From Lodderomyces elongisporus (Eukaryota > Ascomycota > Pichiomycetes > Serinales > Debaryomycetaceae): DNA of 64,000 bases. The notes beneath the pieces were generated by a model. It was not told the origin of the DNA, did no database searches, and saw only the letters and a program-made list of their open reading frames with translations. The DNA lies in contig NC_083675.1 of NCBI RefSeq assembly GCF_030384665.1, positions 616,001 through 680,000 of the forward strand. The letters are read 5' to 3'. Position 1 is the stretch's first letter. Every line of letters begins with the position of its first letter. The translations under genes and the position numbers were made by a program. Of the stretch, positions 19,318 to 28,656 are shown in pieces.

Positions 19318-20484
19318 ATGGCCCCCGTTGCAGCTGCAGTTGAAGACAAGTACGATGCTTCCCAATTCCAACCTTCTTATTCAGGCAAAACCAAGCGTGG
19401 CAGCATCACGGTGAGCCAGGACAACCAAAAATTGGCATTGTACCCACAATACTTGCCCACATGGAACCCATTACAGAAATTCCCACCATACAAGTTTGAA
19501 AAATACATTGACAAAGGCCATCAAGCAAGCGATAAGTTTGAAAACTTGTTTTCTTTGGGCAGTGCCAAATCTACAGATTACACAGTGAAGAGGTTGACTC
19601 CAAAACTTGGATCTGAAATCGATGGAATCCAACTTAGTCAATTGGACGACAAGGCTAAACTGGATTTGGCCAAGTTTGTTGCTGAGAGAGGTGTTGTTGT
19701 GTTTAAGAACCAGGACTTTAATGATAAGGGTCCACAATTCGCCATTGACTTTATGAACTACTTTGGACCATTGCACATCCATCCAACCTCGGGATCCCCG
19801 GAAAATTTTCCACAAATGCACATCACATTCCGTGGGGCATCTCAAGATGAGATTGACACGGCTTTTGCCAAAAACACAAACTCCATCTCATGGCATAGCG
19901 ACTGCTCATACTCTCTTAACGCGCTCCAATTGACTTTATTTTCATGCTTGCAACTTCCCGAGAGCGGTGGCGATACATTGTTTGCAAACACGGTGGAGGC
20001 TTACAATCGTTTGAGTCCCGCTATGCAAGAACGCCTTGAAGGATTGCACATATTGCACTCCTCGGTGGAACAGGCTGAGACTAATAAAAAGGCAGGCGGG
20101 ATCACTAGAAGAGAACCCGAAACAAACATACACCCCATTGTGCGCGTTAATCCATTGACGGGCAAGAAACACCTCTACGTGAATAAGGAGTTTGGAAGAA
20201 GAATCATCGAATTAAAGAAGGAAGAGTCAGACTACTTGTTGAAATTCTTGTATGATCATATAGAGGGAGCGCAAGATTTGCAAATCAGGGTCTCGTGGCA
20301 GCCAAACACAGTGGTGCTCTGGAACAACGCCACCACTGTACACACCCCATGCGTTGATTTTGACGAACCCGTCATTAGACACGCGTACAGAATCAGTGTG
20401 ATGGGCGAGAGACCCGTGTCTGATTTGAAGTACTTGAATGATGAAAACTACTTGAAAGAAAAGTACGAGGAATTGGGTATCTAG
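19318..20484 (+). CDS. JLP1: Fe(II)/2-oxoglutarate-dependent sulfonate dioxygenase (TauD family)
   Basis: TauD-family enzymes oxidise sulfonates or related sulfur compounds to release sulfite, using iron, oxygen and 2-oxoglutarate. The 388-residue protein shows the metal triad: His193 and Asp195 in SWHSDCSY and His342 in TVHTPCVDF. Arg358 in HAYRISV matches the 2-oxoglutarate-binding arginine. GAEI-like SEIDGIQLSQLDD, ERGVVVFKNQDF and GGDTLFANTVEAYNRL are further family blocks. No targeting signal is obvious, so it is probably cytosolic. It lies between ATS1 and FUN30, which are direct neighbours in S. cerevisiae, where JLP1 is subtelomeric, so it was inserted here or lost there. Exact substrate is unknown. 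Confidence 0.9.
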   Translation: MAPVAAAVEDKYDASQFQPSYSGKTKRGSITVSQDNQKLALYPQYLPTWNPLQKFPPYKFEKYIDKGHQASDKFENLFSLGSAKSTDYTVKRLTPKLGSEIDGIQLSQLDDKAKLDLAKFVAERGVVVFKNQDFNDKGPQFAIDFMNYFGPLHIHPTSGSPENFPQMHITFRGASQDEIDTAFAKNTNSISWHSDCSYSLNALQLTLFSCLQLPESGGDTLFANTVEAYNRLSPAMQERLEGLHILHSSVEQAETNKKAGGITRREPETNIHPIVRVNPLTGKKHLYVNKEFGRRIIELKKEESDYLLKFLYDHIEGAQDLQIRVSWQPNTVVLWNNATTVHTPCVDFDEPVIRHAYRISVMGERPVSDLKYLNDENYLKEKYEELGI

Positions 20485-21255
20485 AAGCGATTGAAAGAAT
20501 GAAATGTTGGGTGAGGGGTGTGTGTGTGTGTGTGGAGAAGGAGGGTTGTTTTCTTTTCCTCTTGAAATTTTTTGAAATAATGTTCAAGGTGGTTGTCGAA
20601 GTATCTGGAATGCAAAACACGCAGCTGCTGGATTTGCTGTATAAAGAATTACTTTTTCTTTTAAGAAAGTAAGAAAAAAAAAATGAGTATATGAATAGGT
20701 TATCTTTAAAATGTTTAGATTGTTTTTGTTTTTGCTTTTTGATCTCTGGGATTTTACCGTCTCTTCATTTTACTTGATTCTTTGTTTCAATATTGTGATA
20801 AACTATAAGCTTTACTTTCTTATCCATCAATAACCTGAACATGTCGATTTATAAATTGTTTTGTAGTAGTAGTGACATGTTGTTGCGATACCTACTAAGC
20901 ATTCTATGCGGTATTGGTGATTGTTTCGTCTTGACGCGTACATTTTCAAATTGCCAAAAGAAAAAAGAAAAAAAAAAAGAAAAAACAATTTAAATTATGG
21001 ATAGAAAGATAGAGGGAAAGAAAGGAAAAAAAAAAATTACTTGAAGTTGTGGTGGAATACTGCGCATCGTTTCCATCTGTTGCAAAATTCAAATCGAGTC
21101 GGATTATAGCAAGCCAACAACAACAAAAAAATAATCAATATAATAATCATCATAGTAATCATCATCAAACCCCAGACCTAATTGAGTTGAATTTCGAATA
21201 TATATATATATATATATATATTCACATAACCAGTAACAGTATTTGGATTTTTCTG
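20485..21255. other. Intergenic JLP1-FUN30
   Basis: JLP1 3' end and FUN30 promoter. A GT run (20519-20533), A-rich tracts and an AT alternation at 21198-21221. Open frame continues upstream of the FUN30 ATG to 21049 but without ATG. Confidence 0.55.
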
Positions 21256-21934
21256 ATGAGCTGGTTCAGAAAAGGAGAAACAAAACCTGTATCGACATCG
21301 GGTTTACAAGAGAACAAGGTACAGGTGCCAGCTTCTTCGCCAATTCGCATAGACACTTCCACGAGAGATGACTCTCCTATACGGCAGCCAAGCTTAGCAG
21401 CGGGATTGCCATCATTATCATCATCAGCATCGACGGCAGCAGCATCGACATCAGCATCAGCATCAGCATCATTATCAAATGATGCAAAAGAACGCGAGCT
21501 TGAAAAGAAAAGACAACGAATACGGTCGCATCCAGACTTTCCCTTGATACAAAAGAGATTTGATTACCTCAACGAAAAAGAACTTTTCAAAGGCTTTGTC
21601 AAAGGTGGAGGCAGGGTGAGAGAAGTTACAAAATGGTTGGAGGAAAATTATAGTCGTGAGGAATACCTCCGAAAACAGAAAGAAGAGTTGGAACGAAAGT
21701 ACAAGGAGGAAAACAAATTGCGCCAGCAACAACGAGAAGAAAGACTCAGGTTGGAGTATGAAGCACTTTTAAAGCGCAAGGAATCCAAAGTGGAAACTGA
21801 TCAGAAGAGGGACGATAATAAGGATAAATTGGGTAAATTGGGTAAATTGGGCGTGCAAGAGAAAGAGAAAGACCGGGGGGTAGAAAAGGAAAAGTACGAA
21901 AAAAAGGAAAAACACGAGGAAGTGGAGAAAGAAA

Positions 21935-21973
<39 letters not shown>

Positions 21974-24906
21974 CCATATCCATTGCACCAACTAGAAAAA
22001 CGGCACCAGCATTTATTGCCGATGAGGACGAATCACCAGTCAAGGGAAAAGCAAGGGTGAAAACATCTACAATTGAACCATCACCAGTAAAGGAGAATAA
22101 TTCGTCTACCAAAGTCGAGATCAAGTCGAAACAATCTATTTTGAACAAGTATAGAAATCCAACATTGAGGAACCAACCTACTTTGGAGCAATTTGGAAGA
22201 CTCGCATCACTATCAAACATCAATTCCTCTTCCCCCCTCTCTAACAACAACAACAACATCAAGAGAAGAAAACTAGTTAGAGGATCGTTGCTTGATGGCA
22301 CACTTTCTTCTGAATCTGAATCTTCGTCCCCGGTGCCTGCACCACTGGCATTGAGTGCAAAGTTTAGCTTTCACGATGACTCAATTCCCAATCGCAGTAG
22401 TACAGCTTCTCCTATTGTTCCTGCAGCACCGTTAGACGAATTAGAAGAGCTGGAAAGGAGGATTGCAGAAAACAGAAGAAGAGCCAAATTGCAAAAACAA
22501 CAATATAATAACAACAATAACAACAATAACAACATTAATAATTACAGCCAGGCACGCTATGGCCATCCTAAACATTCACACGGCAGCAAATCGAATGTCA
22601 TTTCCATCAGTGATGAGGAAGAAATGGTTCTTGATGACGATGATTTAAGTGATTCGATGTCGGAGGAAGAGTTGGTGATGGGTGCTGAAGATGGAATCAC
22701 CAGTATAGATGGTCAAATTGTCGAGTTTCTTAACAATGCATCGATTGAGGATATTGTAGATATCTCAAACGTCGAACCTGATGTGGCAGAAAGAGTCATT
22801 AGTGCTCGTCCATTCAACACGATCAATGATATTGCAGACAACAATTTTGCGGATGCCAATGCACCAGTACTGAACAGACGCAAGACTGTTGGATTGAGGA
22901 TGATTGAACAAACTGAGGTGAGTTTGAAAGGATACAAGGCTGTTGATTCCTTGATCAAAAAATGTGCACAATATGGTGAAATTGTTTCTTCACAGATGAA
23001 GGCATGGGGAGTCACACAGACTGGACAAGAAGGGGAGTTGGATGTTGTGGACTTGGATCCTACAGACGATGGCGAAGCTAAGACTACTATCGATGTGCCA
23101 GCAGATAAAAAAGAAGAAGAAGAAGATGATGATGATGATGATGATGTGGTAGAGGTGAAGAAAGGTAGCTCTGGTTTAAGATATCTCAAACACAAACCTG
23201 CGCTTTTGAGCGATGATATCACATTAAACAACTACCAGCAAGTGGGACTTAATTGGATCAATATGTTGTACAGGAACAAGATCTCGTGTATCTTGGCCGA
23301 TGAGATGGGTCTTGGTAAAACATGTCAGGTTATTTCATTTATGGCGCATTTGAAAGAAACAGGAGCAAAACATCCGCATTTAGTTGTTGTACCAGCATCA
23401 ACGCTTGAGAACTGGATCCGTGAATTTAACAAATTTTGCCCTAGTATACAGGTGCAGGCATATTTTGGAACGCAAAAAGAGAGAGAGGAGCTTAGGTACG
23501 AGTTGCAAGATGCCGAGTTTGACGTTTTGGTTACCACATATAACTTGGCCTGTGGCTCTCCGCAAGATGCAAAGTTTTTAAAGAATCAAAACTTCAATGT
23601 GATTGTGTACGACGAAGGTCATTTGTTGAAGAACTCGCAATCTGAAAGGTATGTTAAGCTCATGAAGCTCAAGGGAAAATTTAGGCTACTTTTGACAGGT
23701 ACACCTTTGCAAAACAATTTAAAAGAATTGGTCTCGCTACTTGCGTTTATTTTGCCAGATGTATTTAATCAAAATAAAGAAGATTATGTTGCAATTTTTA
23801 GGCAAAAGGCAACAAAGGTCACTGCAACGAATGAGAAGGAGGAGACAAAGAAAAACTATAATCCTCTTCTTTCCGTTCAAGCAATAAAGAATGCGAAAAC
23901 CATGATGACACCATTTGTTCTTCGAAGACGCAAGGACCAAGTGCTTCAGAATTTACCCGCCAAATGTCATGAAGTCTGCCACTGTCAAATGACTAATGAT
24001 CAGGCCAAGCTATACAACAAGTTCCTTGAAGACGGTCGCAGGACTAGGCAAGAGAGGTTAAGACGTAAGAGTTTGAGCCCAGCAGAGTTGGCCAAGTTGA
24101 ATAAAAATGATCCAGTTCCAACATCTTCAAATGTTTTGATGCAGTTACGTAAGGCTGCATTGCATCCACTTTTGTTTAGGTCGATATATGATGATGCAAA
24201 GTTGCGTCAAATGGCCAAGGCGATTATGAATGAACCTGCATATGCCGAAGCCAATCAGCAGTATATTTATGAGGACATGTGCGTCATGTCGGATGCTGAG
24301 TTGAATCGATTGTGTGTGCAGTTTCCACATACACTAAAAAAGTGGCAGCTTCCTGAAGATGCATTTTTGGATAGTGGGAAAATCAAGACTTTGGAATCGA
24401 TTCTCAAATCCATTATAGTTGAAAGAAGGGAAAAAGTGTTGATTTTTTCTTTGTTTACCCAAATGTTGGATATATTAGAGCAAGTTTTGTCTGTATTCAA
24501 GTACAAATTTGTTCGGTTAGATGGTGGAACTAGAGTTGAAGAGCGTCAAGAGACTATTGATTTATTTTATCAGGATGATTCGATTCCAGTTTTCTTGCTT
24601 TCAACCAAAGCTGGTGGTTTTGGTATCAATTTAGTTGCAGCCAACAATGTCATCAGCTACGACCAATCGTTTAACCCACACGATGATAAACAAGCCGAAG
24701 ATAGAGCACACCGAGTCGGACAAAAGAAAGAGGTCACGGTCTACAAACTTGTGAGTGACAAGACCATAGAGATCAATATGATGATGCTCGCACAAAATAA
24801 GCTTCAATTGGACGCAAGTATGTCGGACGAGACTTCGGAAACAAAGATTGAAGAAAACTCTGCATCTATTTTGGAAAAGATTATTTATGACGACAAAAAG
24901 AACTGA
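21256..24906 (+). CDS. FUN30: SNF2-family chromatin remodeler Fun30
   Basis: ATP-dependent nucleosome remodeler (SMARCAD1 homologue) acting in silencing, centromere and heterochromatin integrity and DNA-end resection. The ATG at 21256 (MSWFRKGE) gives 1216 residues. In order: a CUE-like helical stretch near 90-135 (HPDFPLIQKRFDYLNEKELF), charged coiled coil and Asp/Glu tracts (about 135-240), an SIEDIVDISNVEPDVAERVI helical motif (about 495-520), and the SNF2 ATPase from about 655. The ATPase has ADEMGLGKT (motif I), YDEGHLLKN (the DEGH box typical of Fun30), LLTGTPLQNN, the C-terminal lobe with FVRLDGGT and QAEDRAHRVGQ, and ends near 1216. Asp/Asn homopolymers in the N-terminal half come from GAT and AAC repeats. 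Confidence 0.96.
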
Positions 24907-25420
24907 CCATAAACTGGCAGCTGTAGTTAGAGAACCCGATGAGGTGAAAAAAGTAGTATATCTACATACATAACATACAGAACATACAGAACATACAGAA
25001 CATACAGAACATATACAGAACATATATAAAATATATATAATATATGTATATATATATATTAGAAAAAGATTTCAAAAACAAAAATTAAATCAAAGAATAA
25101 AAACTACAAAAAATGTAGGTTACTATAAAAAAAGAAGAAGATGCAGAATTTGGTTATCAGGTATAGAATTATATTTGACGTGTCTCAAAAACAAATTTGC
25201 AACCTTGCAGCCGATTATTACATAATAGCTTTTTTTTTTTTTGCTTTCTCTCTCCTGTTTTTCCGAGCGTTTCCACAATTGTGAACAAACCCATCATATA
25301 GAATATTCGGTTTGTTAATCCAAAAAAAAACGACAACCCAATACTCATTTCTATCACTCTACTTTCTTCCTACATTTTATTACTCCACTTGCTCATTTTA
25401 CATTTCTTTATATTATTGTG
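24907..25420. other. Intergenic FUN30-NFU1 with a decamer repeat
   Basis: A tandem ACATACAGAA-type repeat lies at about 24964-25024, followed by TATA-rich alternation (25025-25060). The NFU1 promoter side has a T-tract at 25230-25241. No gene seen. Confidence 0.65.
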
Positions 25421-26299
25421 ATGAAAGCAGTACGCTATATCCAAACAGCCGCAAGGTCTAGACCATTGCATCGCTTGCATTCGCAAAGGACTTTTTGTCT
25501 ATCCTCGCCTTTCTTTTCTCGCCTCCACTCATCATCATCATCATCATCATCATCGTCTAAACTTTTACTATCCACTCCCTACAAAAGACCCACATCTCCA
25601 AGTTTGCATTTCACGAGATCACTTTTCATTCAAACTGCGGAAACTCCCAATGATCATGCACTCAAGTTCCTTCCTTCTTTGCAGATTCTTGGTGAGAATG
25701 AAACTCGTGAGTTTTTGAGTGGACGCGAAGCTCATTCTTCGCCCCTTGCAGTACGATTATTTAGTATAGATGGGATCAAGTCCATCATGTTTGGCTCCAA
25801 CTTTATAACTATTGAGAAATTGCCGCAATACGAATGGGCTTTACTCAAGCCTGAAATCTTTTCTATTCTCACGGAGTACTTGAATCAGGGGCTTCCGATT
25901 ATGAATGAAGAAGAAGGCGCCTTGGCTGATGACGTGGCTTTCAATGAAGATGACGATGAAGTGGTGCAGATGATTAAGGAGTTGATTTTCACAAGGATTC
26001 GTCCCGCTATTCAGGATGATGGTGGGGATATTGAGTTTGTCGAGTTTAGAGAATCGGATGGTACAGTATTCTTGAGGCTCAAGGGGGCATGCCGATCGTG
26101 CGATTCGAGTTCCGTGACATTGAAAAATGGGATTGAGAGCATGTTGAAACACTACATTGAGGAAGTGCAATCAGTTGAGCCTATTGAAGATGAGGCCGAG
26201 CCAGAGACTGTTGAAGAAGAAGCGAAGATGGCTAAATACCAGAGTAAGATTATCCCTAGAAGCAGAGAAAATGAGGCCGAAGCACCACCGAGTCTATAA
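25421..26299 (+). CDS. NFU1: Mitochondrial iron-sulfur cluster protein Nfu1
   Basis: Late-acting Fe-S carrier of the mitochondrial matrix that helps deliver [4Fe-4S] clusters, for example to lipoate synthase and respiratory enzymes. The ATG at 25421 (the codon before is GTG) gives 292 residues. The Arg/Ser-rich first ~65 residues (AVRYIQTAARSRPLHRLHSQ) look like a mitochondrial presequence. The Nfu N-terminal domain follows (LPSLQILGENETREFLS, AVRLFSIDGIKSIMFG), then the NifU-like domain (RPAIQDDGGDIEFVEF) with the CxxC cluster ligands in GACRSCDSSS (Cys223, Cys226). The acidic C-terminal tail is ordinary. A Ser tract at about 38-48 comes from TCA repeats. Confidence 0.95.
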   Translation: MKAVRYIQTAARSRPLHRLHSQRTFCLSSPFFSRLHSSSSSSSSSSKLLLSTPYKRPTSPSLHFTRSLFIQTAETPNDHALKFLPSLQILGENETREFLSGREAHSSPLAVRLFSIDGIKSIMFGSNFITIEKLPQYEWALLKPEIFSILTEYLNQGLPIMNEEEGALADDVAFNEDDDEVVQMIKELIFTRIRPAIQDDGGDIEFVEFRESDGTVFLRLKGACRSCDSSSVTLKNGIESMLKHYIEEVQSVEPIEDEAEPETVEEEAKMAKYQSKIIPRSRENEAEAPPSL

Positions 26300-26612
26300 A
26301 CCAGCTGAAATTGAGATTGAGATTTGTATATAATGATGTGAGTGAATGAAACTTTTGTATCTTATAATGTTTTTATTTTTTTCTAAATACTTTTGTAATG
26401 GATTTCTATAACTTAAATGTTTACAACAAGTGTCTGTGTTTTGAAGATAAAGGTGAAAAAGAAAAGAATATATCTGGTCATAAATTTATAACTGATTAAC
26501 GTAGTAAAAAAAAAAAAAAAGAAGAAAAAAAAAATATAAAGGAGAGAAAGAAAATGGAAACTGAAAAACCCACAAGTTACTCCGATTTTGAAAACACCAT
26601 ACGCACACACAC

Positions 26613-26660
<48 letters not shown>

Positions 26661-26706
26661 ATACACACACATACACAAGTATTCCTTTTTGTTTGTATTA
26701 TTTGCA
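26300..26706. other. Intergenic NFU1-SRP102
   Basis: Poly-A tract (26506-26520), CA and CATA repeats, and a long AT alternation (26627-26656) close to the SRP102 start. No gene seen. Confidence 0.6.
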
Positions 26707-27657
26707 ATGGATAAGGTATTGCTAGTACTTCTTTCAATACTACTAGGATTCACCATCCTTGTAGTGCAGTTTTTCCTCCAGTCGGGCGGATTGAAAACCA
26801 TCAAGATTGCAAACAAGTCGCCGTACTACAGACCCACATTCCTTATCTGTGGTCCGAACAATGCGGGCAAAACGGCGCTTTTTTATAAATTACTTGGCGA
26901 TGGGTCTGGAATTGATGAAGGAGGGGCAGGAAACGAAAAGGACAAGGGTTTAAAAATTGTCACCACGGTGTCTTCAATTGAGCCCAACTTTGCGGATATT
27001 ACACTTCCAATATCCAATCCGCAAGTTGGCAAGAAATTCCAATTGGTTGATTATCCCGGCCATTTGAAGTACTGGAACTTGTTTGAAAGGCTCGTTAGAC
27101 AAGATATTACTCTTTCGCAATTGAAGGGTGTGATTATAGTTATTGACTCCAGTAGCGGTAACTGGGGTAAGGATAGTTTACAGGTTGAAAAGTTGACAAA
27201 GTTTTTGTACAATTTAATTGCAATTACCGAGAGGAAGCAGAACGGTGTTGACTACATGTTTGCCTTGAACAAGAGTGATATGTTTGATGCTTTGCCTGTT
27301 CACAAGATCAGGTCGACCTTGGAGCTGGAGATACACAAGTTGATCCAGAATGAGATTAGTAGTAGGGAAAAGACATCTGGGATTGATGCAATTGACGATG
27401 ACGCAGAGGATAGCGTACACGGCGGAAGAGGTAGTGGTAGTGGTGGTAGTGGTGGTGGTGTAGGTGCCAATGGGAATGGCGGGGTGAGTAGGGAGAGTTT
27501 GAGGGAGTTTTGGTTGGGAGTGCTTGGCTCTGCCAAGGGTTCTACATTTACATTTGATAAATTGGAAGGGAATATGGACTTTTTGAATGGTAGTGTGTTG
27601 AAGGGAAAAATAGGAAGCTGGGAAGATTGGATGGATGAGAAAGTTGTTAATCCGTAA
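26707..27657 (+). CDS. SRP102: Signal recognition particle receptor beta subunit
   Basis: ER-membrane GTPase that anchors the SRP receptor alpha subunit and links SRP-ribosome complexes to the translocon. The ATG at 26707 gives 316 residues. One N-terminal membrane segment (VLLVLLSILLGFTILVVQFF) is followed by the GTPase fold: P-loop CGPNNAGKT (about 48-56), switch region TVSSIEPN, DYPGH (G3, about 115), VIIVIDSSS, and NKSD (G4, about 188). A Gly/Ser-rich insert (about 240-260) encoded by GGT/AGT repeats is lineage-specific. The product ends shortly after KIGSWEDWMDE. An in-frame upstream codon at 26689 is not ATG. Confidence 0.93.
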   Translation: MDKVLLVLLSILLGFTILVVQFFLQSGGLKTIKIANKSPYYRPTFLICGPNNAGKTALFYKLLGDGSGIDEGGAGNEKDKGLKIVTTVSSIEPNFADITLPISNPQVGKKFQLVDYPGHLKYWNLFERLVRQDITLSQLKGVIIVIDSSSGNWGKDSLQVEKLTKFLYNLIAITERKQNGVDYMFALNKSDMFDALPVHKIRSTLELEIHKLIQNEISSREKTSGIDAIDDDAEDSVHGGRGSGSGGSGGGVGANGNGGVSRESLREFWLGVLGSAKGSTFTFDKLEGNMDFLNGSVLKGKIGSWEDWMDEKVVNP

Positions 27658-27984
27658 ACAGAATCATAATGGAGGTGAAAGGTTAATATAGCTGAATCAA
27701 ATTTGAAAAAAAAAAAAAAAAAATGAAAGAAGAAAAGAAACGAACAGGTACACAGTAAAAAAAAGAGGCATATTTATTTTATACAATGAACTGCCTTGAC
27801 CTATTTTTCAAGATGGTTTTGAATGTAGATTAGGCAATAATATATACTATAATGCAATGGGACGATGTTATGCCATCTAAATTGCAAGTCTCTTTCTCTC
27901 CGCGTTTCTCTTATTATTATTATTTTTTTTTTTTCCTTAAGTTTCCATGGTAGATTATAAAAAAAAAAAAACCAAAAGTCGAGT
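27658..27984. other. Convergent intergenic SRP102-VFA1
   Basis: 3' ends of two convergent genes, with poly-A (27706-27722) and poly-A/T tracts near 27925-27970. No gene seen. Confidence 0.6.
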
Positions 27985-28602
27985 TTAGTTTGTGAGTTGG
28001 TGGGTTGGTGCTTGTGGAAAGAAGCCTTCTTGTTGTAATTTTTCACTCTTTTCTTTCTCGTGCTTTCTCCTTTGGTGAAGCATCAATCGGTTCTTGTATA
28101 TAGTTTGTTCTAATTGGTATTTTTTGAATTTGAACAGTTTGATTTCTTCTTCTTTCTCCTTGAGGTTTTGTAATTGGTCTGCTAGTCGTGCCTTAAGGGT
28201 TTCATACTTGCTTTTACCGTCCTTGTCGTTATTCTGCTCCTGACTCTTGCTTTTTTCTTTGTCGTTGTCGTTGTCATTTGTTGACGGGTTATCTCCATTA
28301 TTGTTCAGTTTCCAGTAGTTGCTCATGCCCCAGAGGTATGGTTTTTCTGTTTCCATATCTTTGCGCAACTTTGCCACGCTCTGATTTATTTGTTTAACTT
28401 CTTGGTGTAACAAGTTGTATGATTCTGGTTTTATGGGGGTAGCAAACTGGTCATCTAACAAATGCGAGGGGCAAACGTAAAAGAAATCATGCTGGTTTTC
28501 TGATACTAGAACGGTTGAAGATGGCTTGAAGCAGATCATGCATGGTTTAGAGTCGGCCAGCGAGACTTGTCGCAGGATGTAATTGTTTGGAAATGGCGGA
28601 CC

Positions 28603-28634
<32 letters not shown>

Positions 28635-28656
28635 GTGGCTGGGATGTTTTGCTCAT
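27985..28656 (-). CDS. VFA1: Vps4-associated protein 1 (Vfa1-like)
   Basis: Vfa1 binds the AAA ATPase Vps4 and stimulates it in endosomal ESCRT-III disassembly. The 223-residue protein starts MSKTSQPR, followed by a ten-residue Gln tract. It then has the family domain with a zinc-finger-like pattern CMICFKPSSTVLV ... DFFYVCPSHL, and a helical charged C-terminal region (LKARLADQLQNLKEKEEEIK). A KYLW-like PYLWGMSNYW motif lies mid-protein. In S. cerevisiae VFA1 (YER128W) and GLC7 (YER133W) are also close together. The poly-Gln is encoded by CTG repeats on plus (28602-28631). Confidence 0.87.

Noticed and set aside
21049..21255. 69-codon N-terminal extension of FUN30
   Set aside because: It begins at GTG and includes a Tyr-Ile repeat translated from an AT alternation; the ATG at 21256 fits better.
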